This document shows, one piece after another, positions 1 to 7,077 of a stretch of DNA of 12,520 nt. Numbering within the stretch: position 1 is the first letter of the stretch; the number at the start of each line of letters is the position of its first letter. The translations under genes and the position numbers were made by a program. Location: contig DAAQ01000019.1 of NCBI GenBank assembly GCA_001701225.1, positions 111,299 to 123,818 on the forward strand. The letters run 5' to 3'. The notes beneath the pieces were generated by a model. The model searched no databases, was not told the origin of the DNA, and was given only the letters and a program-made list of their open reading frames with translations. The DNA is from Bacteroidales bacterium H5 (GTDB taxonomy: Bacteria > Bacteroidota > Bacteroidia > Bacteroidales > Muribaculaceae).

Positions 1-1
1 G

Positions 2-56
2 GCGGCCACCGCCACCATTCCGCGAGGGAAAGGACGGCGGTGGCCCCGCTTATTGT
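2..56 (+). terminator. Terminator-like hairpin of an upstream gene
   Basis: Bases 4-13 (GGCCACCGCC) pair perfectly with 36-45 (GGCGGTGGCC). Inside the loop, 15-16 can pair with 32-33 and 18-21 (TTCC) with 27-30 (GGAA), so the arm is long and stable. Outside, bases 2-3 can pair with 48-49 across a two-base bulge. The following bases (CTTATTGT, 49-56) are only moderately T-rich, so this would be a weak intrinsic terminator of a plus-strand gene ending before the window. It could instead be a structured RNA end. The gene it would serve is not visible. Confidence 0.4.
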
Positions 57-106
57 CAAAAAAACTTAATTGTGTGCTGCGGAATGACAATTTGCCACCC
101 GCCGCT

Positions 107-138
107 ATTGCAAAGTAGGGATAAAAGCCCTAACTTTG
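107..138 (+). promoter_or_regulatory. Bacteroidetes-type promoter of the seven-gene cluster
   Basis: TAACTTTG at 131-138 matches the Bacteroidetes -7 consensus TAnnTTTG exactly. ATTG at 107-110 is a three-of-four match to the -33 TTTG, with a 20-base spacer, inside the known 19-21 range. Transcription would start near 145 and leave an untranslated leader of about 83 bases before the acyltransferase start at 228. No other good match lies between 1 and 227. It would drive the plus-strand run that begins at 228. Confidence 0.55.
111..138. repeat. Inverted repeat covering the promoter spacer and -7 box
   Basis: CAAAGTAGGG (111-120) pairs with CCCTAACTTTG (128-138), leaving one unpaired A (132) and a 7-base loop (121-127): ten base pairs in all. 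The right arm contains the whole -7 box and the left arm starts just after the -33 element. That position fits an operator bound by a dimeric regulator. An RNA hairpin is less likely, because the repeat ends before the expected transcription start. No regulator is encoded nearby. Confidence 0.5.
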
Positions 139-227
139 ACACGAATATTGTTTTGCCGGACATTCGGAGCCATCGGTTTTATGGCACGATATTTCCCGGC
201 AGAATCATCTTTTCTTAAACGCGTATA

Positions 228-1394
228 ATGAACGCTAACATGGATTATTCAGAGATCGCCCCCTACGATGACGCGCATTTCGCCGAGAATATAGAGAAAC
301 TGGCATCAGAGCCCGGATTTGAACACGCCGTCAGATGGGTACTCCCGCATATAGATTTTCCTACCTTCATTCAGACACTCAAGAGCTGCACAGGCAAACG
401 TGATTTCCAGACACGCATCATGCAGGGATTTCTCGAACAGCTCGAGCGTACCACTACATCAGGCATCACATCGACCGGGATTGAGCATGTAAAACCGGGA
501 TGCACATATACCTTTATGTCAAACCATCGTGACATCGTGCTCGACGCCTCGTTCCTCAACCTTTGTTTCCTTCACAAAGGGATGCCGACCTCAGAAGTGG
601 CCATCGGAGACAATCTGCTTATCTACGACTGGATAACCCATCTCGTCAAGCTCAACGGCAGCTTCATCGTCAAGCGGAATCTGCCTACCCGTCAGGCTCT
701 CGACGCTGCGCGCCAGCTTTCGGGCTACATACATCATGCCATAAACACAAAGCACGAGAGCTTATGGATAGCTCAGCGTGAAGGACGCGCCAAGGACTCG
801 AGCGACCGCACACAGAAGAGCGTGCTGAAGATGCTGGCCCTCGAAGGGCCCGGACATGTGGCGCAGAATCTCGCCGACATCAACATATTCCCGGTTGCAA
901 TCTCATACGAATACGATCCCAACGACTATCTCAAAGCCCGCGAATATCTGCTCAGCCATCGCGACCCCTCGTTCAAGAAGACGCAGCACGACGACCTCTT
1001 TGCCATGGAGACAGGTCTTCTCGGATTCAAGGGACGTGTCCACATCTCATTCGCATCATGCCTCACGCCGTTCATAGAGTCTATGGGCCACGACATGGAC
1101 AAGAACGAAGTGATTGACCAGGTATGTCACCACATAGACTGCGGAATACATGGGGGATACCGCATTTTCCCGATCAACTACGTCACATATGACAAGGCTT
1201 TCGATACCGATATGTATACCGACCGCTATACTCTCGAGGAGGCACGGCAGGTCGAGGAATATATCGAAGGTCAGCTTGACAAGGTTGATGTGCCCGACAT
1301 CACAGCTCAGGAGCGTAATTTCATGAGGACATACATGTACACCATGTATGCCAACCCGCTCCGCAATAAACTTCTTGCCACGGGTTATTGTTAA
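228..1394 (+). CDS. PlsC-like glycerolipid acyltransferase (1-acylglycerol-3-phosphate acyltransferase family)
   Basis: This 388-residue protein has the ordered blocks of the LPLAT superfamily, whose members transfer acyl groups to glycerolipids at the inner membrane. Visible are NHRDIVLD (residues 99-106, block I with His100), GSFIVKR (144-150, block II), QREGRAKD (183-190, block III with Glu185-Gly186) and FPVAISYEYDP (221-231, block IV). Block I has five residues between His and the last Asp instead of the usual four. The protein is longer than a typical PlsC of about 240 residues, with an extra helical C-terminus. A second in-frame ATG at 240 is a possible start, and neither start has a Shine-Dalgarno. 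The phosphoesterase gene starts 6 bases after the stop, so the two are probably co-transcribed. The exact acyl acceptor (lysophosphatidate, an ornithine lipid or other) cannot be read from the sequence. Confidence 0.85.
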   Translation: MNANMDYSEIAPYDDAHFAENIEKLASEPGFEHAVRWVLPHIDFPTFIQTLKSCTGKRDFQTRIMQGFLEQLERTTTSGITSTGIEHVKPGCTYTFMSNHRDIVLDASFLNLCFLHKGMPTSEVAIGDNLLIYDWITHLVKLNGSFIVKRNLPTRQALDAARQLSGYIHHAINTKHESLWIAQREGRAKDSSDRTQKSVLKMLALEGPGHVAQNLADINIFPVAISYEYDPNDYLKAREYLLSHRDPSFKKTQHDDLFAMETGLLGFKGRVHISFASCLTPFIESMGHDMDKNEVIDQVCHHIDCGIHGGYRIFPINYVTYDKAFDTDMYTDRYTLEEARQVEEYIEGQLDKVDVPDITAQERNFMRTYMYTMYANPLRNKLLATGYC

Positions 1395-1400
1395 TAGTTC

Positions 1401-2606
1401 ATGCGACTGCCATTAATACCTGTCATAATACTCATCCTGGTCAACCTTCTGGTTGACTCGCATATCTATCGCGTATGTCGCCGCAGATTCAGGTCTGCGG
1501 TTCCCGCACGCATACAGATGTGGAGTTCAGTGGCACTGTGGGTATTCCTCATCGTTACCCTATGTCTGCCGCGGCGCGGGGGTGACGACAGCATGCTGCT
1601 CACCATCATGTGGATGCTGTTCAGCTATATAAGCATCTATGTGGCGAAATATATATTTGTCATATTCGACCTGATCAGCCGCCTCCCCGTGCTGGCACAT
1701 CACAGACCGTGGAGGCCCGTATCTGTCGCAGGCGTCGTGGCCGCTGTTTTGGCATTTGTAGCGATATGGTGGGGCGCACTCGTAAACAGATTCCGCATTG
1801 ATGTCCGCGAGACCACAATAGAGATAGCCGGACTCCCCGATGCCTTTGACGGATACCGTATGGTGCAGATTTCCGATCTGCATACAGGGACATACGGGGG
1901 CGACGATACATATCTGCGTGAGATAGCTGCCCGCATCGGTGCCCTGTCGCCCGACGTGGTGCTGTTCACCGGCGACATCGTGAACTCGCGTTCGTCCGAG
2001 ATAGACCCGTATATCGACGCCCTTGCCGGAATCAAGGCCAGAGATGGCGTCTATGCCATCCTTGGCAACCATGACTATGGAGATTATGCCGACTGGCCCT
2101 CTGATGATATAAAAGAAGATAGCCGCCGGTATCTGCGCGAGGCAATAGGCCGGATGGGATGGCGTCTGTTGCTCAACGAGACAGTGATGCTTCGTCAAGA
2201 CAAGGACTCCATTGCGCTCATCGGCGTCGAGAATATCGGCGATCCCCCCTTCCATGTATATGGCTCGCTTGGCACCGCATATCCCACGCCTACAGACAGT
2301 GTGTGCAAGATACTGCTGACCCATAATCCGGCACACTGGGTAGACTCTATCGCCGGAAGTGGCCTCAATATCCCCCTCACACTCTCAGGGCATACACATG
2401 CGATGCAGATGGAGGTCGGAGGCTGGTCGCCTGCTGTATTCAGATACCCGACATGGGGCGGCCTGTATGCCGACAGCGACAGTGCCCATCAGCTCTACGT
2501 CAACATAGGCATAGGCACTGTCGGATTTCCGGCACGCATAGGAGCAACTCCCGAGATTACCGTCATCACACTCAAGAAAAAAGATTCACAACCGCAATTA
2601 CACTAA
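1401..2606 (+). CDS. Membrane-anchored calcineurin-like metallophosphoesterase
   Basis: The 401-residue protein begins with four likely membrane segments (about residues 1-19, 43-58, 66-88 and 107-125), followed by a phosphoesterase domain from about 150 to the end. All metal-binding motifs of the family are present in order: SDLH (158-161), GDIVN (191-195), GNHD (222-225), THN (307-309) and GHTH (330-333). The domain therefore looks active, with two metal ions and a hydrolytic role on a phosphoester or pyrophosphate. The layout resembles YkuE/YaeI-type enzymes, a group related to the LpxG-type UDP-diacylglucosamine hydrolase. Membrane anchoring and the acyltransferase 6 bases upstream suggest a lipid substrate, but that is inference. 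The side of the membrane on which the domain lies is not certain. The gene shares one base with the next one (TAATG). Confidence 0.9.
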   Translation: MRLPLIPVIILILVNLLVDSHIYRVCRRRFRSAVPARIQMWSSVALWVFLIVTLCLPRRGGDDSMLLTIMWMLFSYISIYVAKYIFVIFDLISRLPVLAHHRPWRPVSVAGVVAAVLAFVAIWWGALVNRFRIDVRETTIEIAGLPDAFDGYRMVQISDLHTGTYGGDDTYLREIAARIGALSPDVVLFTGDIVNSRSSEIDPYIDALAGIKARDGVYAILGNHDYGDYADWPSDDIKEDSRRYLREAIGRMGWRLLLNETVMLRQDKDSIALIGVENIGDPPFHVYGSLGTAYPTPTDSVCKILLTHNPAHWVDSIAGSGLNIPLTLSGHTHAMQMEVGGWSPAVFRYPTWGGLYADSDSAHQLYVNIGIGTVGFPARIGATPEITVITLKKKDSQPQLH

Positions 2607-4735
2607 TGGTCAACGTACACGCCAACATCATCACCCGTGAACTCGGGACACACCTGCGCAAACATGTCGCGGCCTGTCTCAAACTCCTCGACGAGGGAGC
2701 CACTGTCCCGTTCATATCACGCTATCGCAAGGAAGCCACAGGCGCCATGGACGAGGTGACGGTGCATGCCGTGATGAAACGTCATCAGGAACTCACCGAG
2801 CTCGACAAACGCAAGGAATACATTCGGGATGTCATCAAGGGACAGGGCGCGCTGACTCCCGAGCTGGATGCCCGCATAGAGGAGACACTCGATCCCGTCG
2901 CACTCGAGGACCTATACCTCCCATATAAGCCTAAACGCAACACTCGCGCCCAGGCCGCAAGGGCTCTCGGTCTTGAACCGCTCGCCAAGATGATAATGTC
3001 GCAGACATTGTCCGACCCGGACGAGGCAGCCGCCAGATTTGGAGATGATACAGACGCTGCCATAGCCGGAGCCTCGGACATAATTGCCGAATGGGTCAGC
3101 GAGAGCGAAAAGGCCCGCGGCATCGTCAGGTCTCGGTTCCAACGCTCGGCAGTCATAACCTCAAAGGTTGTCAAAGGCCAGGAAGAAGCCGGAGCCAATT
3201 ATCAGATCTATTTCGATTTCTCAGAACCTCTCCGCACATGCACCTCACATCGCTATCTGGCCATGCGCCGAGGTGAGGAGGAAGGGATACTCAAGGTGAG
3301 CATCGGCATTGACGACGATGAGATGATAGACCGTCTTAACCGCATGTTCGTACGCACTACAGCCACCCCTGCCACCGCCAATCTGGTCCGGGCCGCTGTC
3401 AAGGACGGCTATAAACGTCTGATGAGGCCGTCAATCGAGACCGAGATTGCTGCCGCCACCAAGGAGAAGAGCGACTCGTCGGCCATCCAGCTTTTTGCAG
3501 ACAATGTGCGTCAGCTTCTGCTCGCAGCTCCCCTTGGCCGCAAGAGGGTGCTTGCCATTGACCCCGGCTACCGTTCGGGATGCAAGGTCGTGGCACTCGA
3601 CGAGCAGGGTGTGCTTCTCGACCATCAGGTCGTCTACCCCACCCCTCCGGCCAACGATTTTGTCGGTGCGGCTGATACCTTATGTTATATGGTAGACCGT
3701 TATCGTATCGACGCCATTGCAGTAGGCAACGGGACAGCAGGCCGCGAGACAGAGCGGTTCCTGCGTGATGTGGTCTTCCCGCGTAAGGTGCAGGTCTATA
3801 CTGTCAGCGAGAGCGGCGCGTCGATATATTCGGCATCCGATGTGGCTCGCGAGGAATTTCCTGACCAGGATGTCACAGTGCGTGGCGCGGTATCTATTGG
3901 CCGACGTCTTCTCGACCCCCTTGCAGAGCTGGTCAAGATTGATCCCAAGAGCATCGGCGTAGGCCAGTATCAGCATGACGTCGACCAGAACCGTCTCAAG
4001 GAATCACTCGACTATGTGGTCGAGAGCTGCGTCAACTCTGTAGGCGTCAATGTCAACACCGCCTCACGTCAGCTTCTCTCCTATGTTTCGGGCATAGGTC
4101 CGGCACTTGCGGCAAATATCGTGAGATACCGCGACGAGAACGGCCCGTTTGCGAGCCGCAGCGACCTGATGAATGTGTCGCGGATGGGTGAGAAGGCGTT
4201 CACTCAATGTGCCGGATTCCTCCGAATACCCGGAGCAGCCAACCCGCTCGACAATACCGGCGTTCACCCGGAACGTTATGCGCTTGTCGAAAGGATGGCC
4301 AAAGATGTCAACGCAGATGTTTCACGCCTGACACGCGACCGCAACCTGCTGCACAACATAGAGCTTGACAAATATGTGACAAAGGAAGTCGGCCTCCCCA
4401 CACTCACGGATATAGTCCTTGAGCTCGAGAAACCTGGCCGTGATCCGCGCGAGACCATAGAGGAGCCTGTGTTTGACGAGGGCACGCGCACTATAGCCGA
4501 CCTGCATCTTGGTCAGGAACTTTCCGGCAAGGTCAATAACATCACTGCATTCGGCGTGTTTGTGGACCTCGGAATGAAAGAGAACGGCCTGGTCCACATC
4601 TCGCAGCTCAGCGACAGGTTCATCTCATCTCCCGCCGATGTTGTCAGGATAGGTCAGACAGTCAGGGTCAAGGTGCTCGACATCGACACTATGCGTGGCC
4701 GCATCGCCTTGACAATGAAAGGAGTGAACCAGTAA
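2606..4735 (+). CDS. tex: Tex family S1 RNA-binding transcription accessory protein
   Basis: The product (709 residues from this start) matches Tex along its whole length. It has an N-terminal helical region with FISRYRKEATG (36-46), EDLYLPYKPKRNTRA (101-115), a YqgF/RNase H-like domain from about 315 (VLAIDPGYRSGCK) to 440, a helix-hairpin-helix region (about 485-545, SGIGPALA) and a C-terminal S1 domain (about 635-705, with ITAFGVFVDLGMKENGLVHIS). Tex proteins bind nucleic acid and RNA polymerase in the cytoplasm, and their exact role in Bacteroidetes is unclear. An in-frame ATG at 2453 would add 51 residues inside the phosphoesterase gene that look unlike Tex. The ATG at 2606 fits the family N-terminus and overlaps the preceding TAA by one base, which suggests translational coupling. 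Confidence 0.95.
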   Translation: MVNVHANIITRELGTHLRKHVAACLKLLDEGATVPFISRYRKEATGAMDEVTVHAVMKRHQELTELDKRKEYIRDVIKGQGALTPELDARIEETLDPVALEDLYLPYKPKRNTRAQAARALGLEPLAKMIMSQTLSDPDEAAARFGDDTDAAIAGASDIIAEWVSESEKARGIVRSRFQRSAVITSKVVKGQEEAGANYQIYFDFSEPLRTCTSHRYLAMRRGEEEGILKVSIGIDDDEMIDRLNRMFVRTTATPATANLVRAAVKDGYKRLMRPSIETEIAAATKEKSDSSAIQLFADNVRQLLLAAPLGRKRVLAIDPGYRSGCKVVALDEQGVLLDHQVVYPTPPANDFVGAADTLCYMVDRYRIDAIAVGNGTAGRETERFLRDVVFPRKVQVYTVSESGASIYSASDVAREEFPDQDVTVRGAVSIGRRLLDPLAELVKIDPKSIGVGQYQHDVDQNRLKESLDYVVESCVNSVGVNVNTASRQLLSYVSGIGPALAANIVRYRDENGPFASRSDLMNVSRMGEKAFTQCAGFLRIPGAANPLDNTGVHPERYALVERMAKDVNADVSRLTRDRNLLHNIELDKYVTKEVGLPTLTDIVLELEKPGRDPRETIEEPVFDEGTRTIADLHLGQELSGKVNNITAFGVFVDLGMKENGLVHISQLSDRFISSPADVVRIGQTVRVKVLDIDTMRGRIALTMKGVNQ

Positions 4736-4762
4736 GCAACGACATATCATTTTCCCCTCAAT

Positions 4763-5164
4763 ATGAACACTTTCACCCCCTGTACCATCGGTCTGGGCAG
4801 CAATACAATCGACCGCGAGTATCAGATCTCACAGGCCACAGAGTTTATCTGCGGCATACTGCACGACTGCTCGGTATCGTCGGTCTATGAGTCGCCGGCC
4901 TTCAATGGCAAAGACAAACCATATTTCAACGAGGTCATCTCAGGCCGTTCTCCCATAAGTGCGGAGAGCCTCGTCAGGCATCTGAAGGACTGGGAGGCCC
5001 TGCACGGACGCACTCAGGTCAAGACCCTCGAGGGAGTGATACCCATAGACCTCGACCTGGTTATCTGGGATTCGAGGATACTCCGCCCCAAAGATTTCGA
5101 GCGTCATTATTTCAATGTAGGCTACCGCGAGCTGCTGGCCAAAGGTGCCTATCAGGAAGAGTAA
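4763..5164 (+). CDS. Divergent HPPK (FolK)-like protein
   Basis: The 133-residue protein follows the fold pattern of 6-hydroxymethyl-7,8-dihydropterin pyrophosphokinase, a folate-pathway enzyme. Matching elements are IGLGSN (9-14), SSVYESPAF (39-47), YFNEV (54-58), WEALHGR (77-83), DLDL (96-99, the two Mg-binding Asp) and HY plus Arg near 115-122, equivalent to E. coli His115 and Arg121. The catalytic-loop motif normally reading GPRTLDLD is here GVIPIDLD (91-98). Pro91, Arg92 and the Trp89 position of E. coli HPPK are therefore replaced, by my hand alignment. It is also about 25 residues shorter than E. coli FolK. It may be a paralogue with reduced or altered activity rather than the cell's folate enzyme. 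It starts 27 bases after tex and ends 27 bases before tsaB. Confidence 0.75.
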   Translation: MNTFTPCTIGLGSNTIDREYQISQATEFICGILHDCSVSSVYESPAFNGKDKPYFNEVISGRSPISAESLVRHLKDWEALHGRTQVKTLEGVIPIDLDLVIWDSRILRPKDFERHYFNVGYRELLAKGAYQEE

Positions 5165-5191
5165 GGTACGGAACAGACATCACACGAAAAC

Positions 5192-5896
5192 ATGGCAGTC
5201 ATACTCAATATCGAGACATCCTCCACAGCCTGCTCGGTCGCGCTGACGGCCGAGGGGATGGTACTCGCTCACCGCGAGGAAATGAACGGACGCAACCATG
5301 CATCCACACTCAGCGATTTCATAAAATACTGTCTTGATTTTGCAGCCGGAAAAGAGATGCAGGTCGAGGCTGTGGCCGTTTCCATGGGCCCCGGCAGCTA
5401 TACGGGTCTGCGCATCGGACTCTCTGAGGCCAAAGGGCTGGCATACGCCCTCGGTGTGCCCCTGATAGGTGTTGACACCCTCAAGCTGATGACGTGTCAG
5501 GTGATGTTCTCGACCGACACACTTACAGGCGAAGAGATTTTCGTCCCGATGGTCGACGCACGCCGCATGGAGGTCTACACGGCCGCCTACGATTTTGCAC
5601 TTGAGCCTCTCATGCCGCAGCAGCCGCTGATTCTTGACGAGACATCTTATGCCGGGATTCTCTCTGCGGGACGTCCCGTGCTATTCTTCGGCAATGGCAG
5701 CGGGAAAGCCCGCGACGTCATCAAGTCGCCCGAAGCGACATTTATCCCAGACATAGTGCCGCTTGCCGTTGATATGACAGCTTTGGCTGAGAAGGCGTAT
5801 GCCGCACGCGATTTCATAGACATCGCTTATAGCGTGCCCAACTATATCAAGGATTTCCAGGCGACAAGACCTAAAAACAGCGTGATAGGCCAATGA
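5192..5896 (+). CDS. tsaB: tRNA threonylcarbamoyladenosine biosynthesis protein TsaB
   Basis: The 234 residues match TsaB, the catalytically inactive relative of TsaD that scaffolds the complex making t6A at position 37 of ANN-decoding tRNAs. Key stretches are ILNIETSSTACSVAL (4-18), the ASKHA-type first strand and loop; NGRNHAS (32-38); and MGPGSYTGLRIG (65-76), a TsaB hallmark, followed by AKGLAYALGVPLIGV. Length is normal for the family. The ATG at 5192 gives the expected N-terminus, which starts directly at the first beta strand. Its stop overlaps the next start by four bases (ATGA), so the methyltransferase is probably translated in coupling with it. Neither TsaD, TsaE nor TsaC is in the window. 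Confidence 0.95.
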   Translation: MAVILNIETSSTACSVALTAEGMVLAHREEMNGRNHASTLSDFIKYCLDFAAGKEMQVEAVAVSMGPGSYTGLRIGLSEAKGLAYALGVPLIGVDTLKLMTCQVMFSTDTLTGEEIFVPMVDARRMEVYTAAYDFALEPLMPQQPLILDETSYAGILSAGRPVLFFGNGSGKARDVIKSPEATFIPDIVPLAVDMTALAEKAYAARDFIDIAYSVPNYIKDFQATRPKNSVIGQ

Positions 5897-6993
5897 GTGT
5901 AGATTTTGCACGGCTGAGGCTCAAATATCACGGCGACCCGGAGAAAATGGACGACATATTGCAAGCCGAATGCCGGGAAAAGACCGCCCGGAAGCTGCCT
6001 GGACTCACAGGCAATCCCGGCTTCAGGTTCCCTTCTCTGGCAGTGGCCGAGATGTCTACATCCGAGGCCGTCGCAGATTTCCATGCCACTCTCGTCAATC
6101 CCGGATCCTCAATACTCGACATGACCGCCGGCCTCGGGGTCGACGCGTATGCCATGGCCGCACGTGGATGTCATGTCACGGCATGCGAGATTGACCCGGT
6201 CACCGCAACTACACTCAGGCACAATGTCCGCACATTGGGGCTGGAGAATGACATCGAGATAAATGAGTGTGACAGCGTGCAGTGGCTTAAGGAAAATAAC
6301 GTCCGCTTCGACGTCATATTCATAGACCCGGCACGACGCGACAACGCCGGAAGGCATTTTACACTAAAGGAGTGCCATCCTGATGTAACCTCAATCATGG
6401 AGCTCCTTAAAGACCGATGTCATACGCTGATTATCAAGGCATCCCCCATGATGAATCCGGCAGAACTGCGGGATTACGGTGCAGAGACAATCGTCATAGG
6501 AACCGTGCGCGAGTGCAAGGAGGTGGTCTACGTCATCACTCCCGACGGCAAACCGGGCCGCGTAAGGTGCGTCACCCTCGGTCATGGAGAATATCAGGTT
6601 TCTCCAGAAGGCGAACAGCAATACGGAACTCCATCGCCGGGAGACATACTGTTGCAGCCATATCCCTCAGTGATGAAAGGCGGAGCGTCGGCCACGATAA
6701 CCGGTGTCACTAAACTTCACCCTTTCTCTCACCTATTCTTCTCCCATACGCCTTGTGATGATTTTCCCGGCGAGGCATATCTCATTGAGTCTGTTATGCC
6801 GTTCGACAGACGTACCGTCAAGGCGTTCGCCGCGTCTTATCCAAAAATAAATGTCGCCGTACGCAATTTCCCTCTCTCCGCCCCCGAGCTGGTACGGCGA
6901 CTGAAGATAAAGGAAGGGGGCGACATGATGCTCTTTGGCACCACGGATCCTGATGGGAAACGACTGCTCTTAACAGCACGTCCCATTGCCTGA
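5893..6993 (+). CDS. PG_1098-type class I SAM-dependent methyltransferase with THUMP-like C-terminus
   Basis: The 366-residue protein has a helical N-terminus (1-60), a class I methyltransferase core with motif I ILDMTAGLGVD (74-84), acidic motif II ACEID (97-101) and motif IV FIDPARRD (143-150), then a middle domain and a C-terminal THUMP-like region ending in RNFPLS (324-329) and LKIKEGGD (337-344). This arrangement is that of the Bacteroidetes family typified by P. gingivalis PG_1098. The motif IV DPARR, in place of NPPY or DPPY, is characteristic and leaves the target atom uncertain. The THUMP-like end and the 4-base overlap with tsaB make an RNA substrate, perhaps tRNA, the best guess. 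No substrate is established that I know of. Confidence 0.85.
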   Translation: MSVDFARLRLKYHGDPEKMDDILQAECREKTARKLPGLTGNPGFRFPSLAVAEMSTSEAVADFHATLVNPGSSILDMTAGLGVDAYAMAARGCHVTACEIDPVTATTLRHNVRTLGLENDIEINECDSVQWLKENNVRFDVIFIDPARRDNAGRHFTLKECHPDVTSIMELLKDRCHTLIIKASPMMNPAELRDYGAETIVIGTVRECKEVVYVITPDGKPGRVRCVTLGHGEYQVSPEGEQQYGTPSPGDILLQPYPSVMKGGASATITGVTKLHPFSHLFFSHTPCDDFPGEAYLIESVMPFDRRTVKAFAASYPKINVAVRNFPLSAPELVRRLKIKEGGDMMLFGTTDPDGKRLLLTARPIA

Positions 6994-7077
6994 TAAGGAT
7001 TCCCGAAGCTATGGCAATAAATCTTTTGTTTCTCATATATCCATACTGATAACAACCATCTAAAACCACATACCGAC

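Noticed and set aside
3..218. Open plus-strand reading frame running in from the window edge
   Set aside because: The translation has low complexity at first (RPPPP) and then no family-like pattern. It crosses the hairpin and the promoter, so it is unlikely to be the end of a real gene.
1560..2336. 258-codon open frame on the minus strand
   Set aside because: It is antisense to the phosphoesterase, which has a complete set of family motifs. The translation shows no recognisable domain.
2453..2605. N-terminal extension of Tex
   Set aside because: The 51 added residues lie inside the phosphoesterase coding sequence in another frame, are rich in Arg and His, and do not resemble the Tex start. 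The family N-terminus begins at 2606.
6994..7077. Promoter in the 84-base gap before the acyl-CoA synthetase gene
   Set aside because: A TTTG occurs at 7025-7028, but no TAnnTTTG follows at the right distance. I cannot support a separate promoter.
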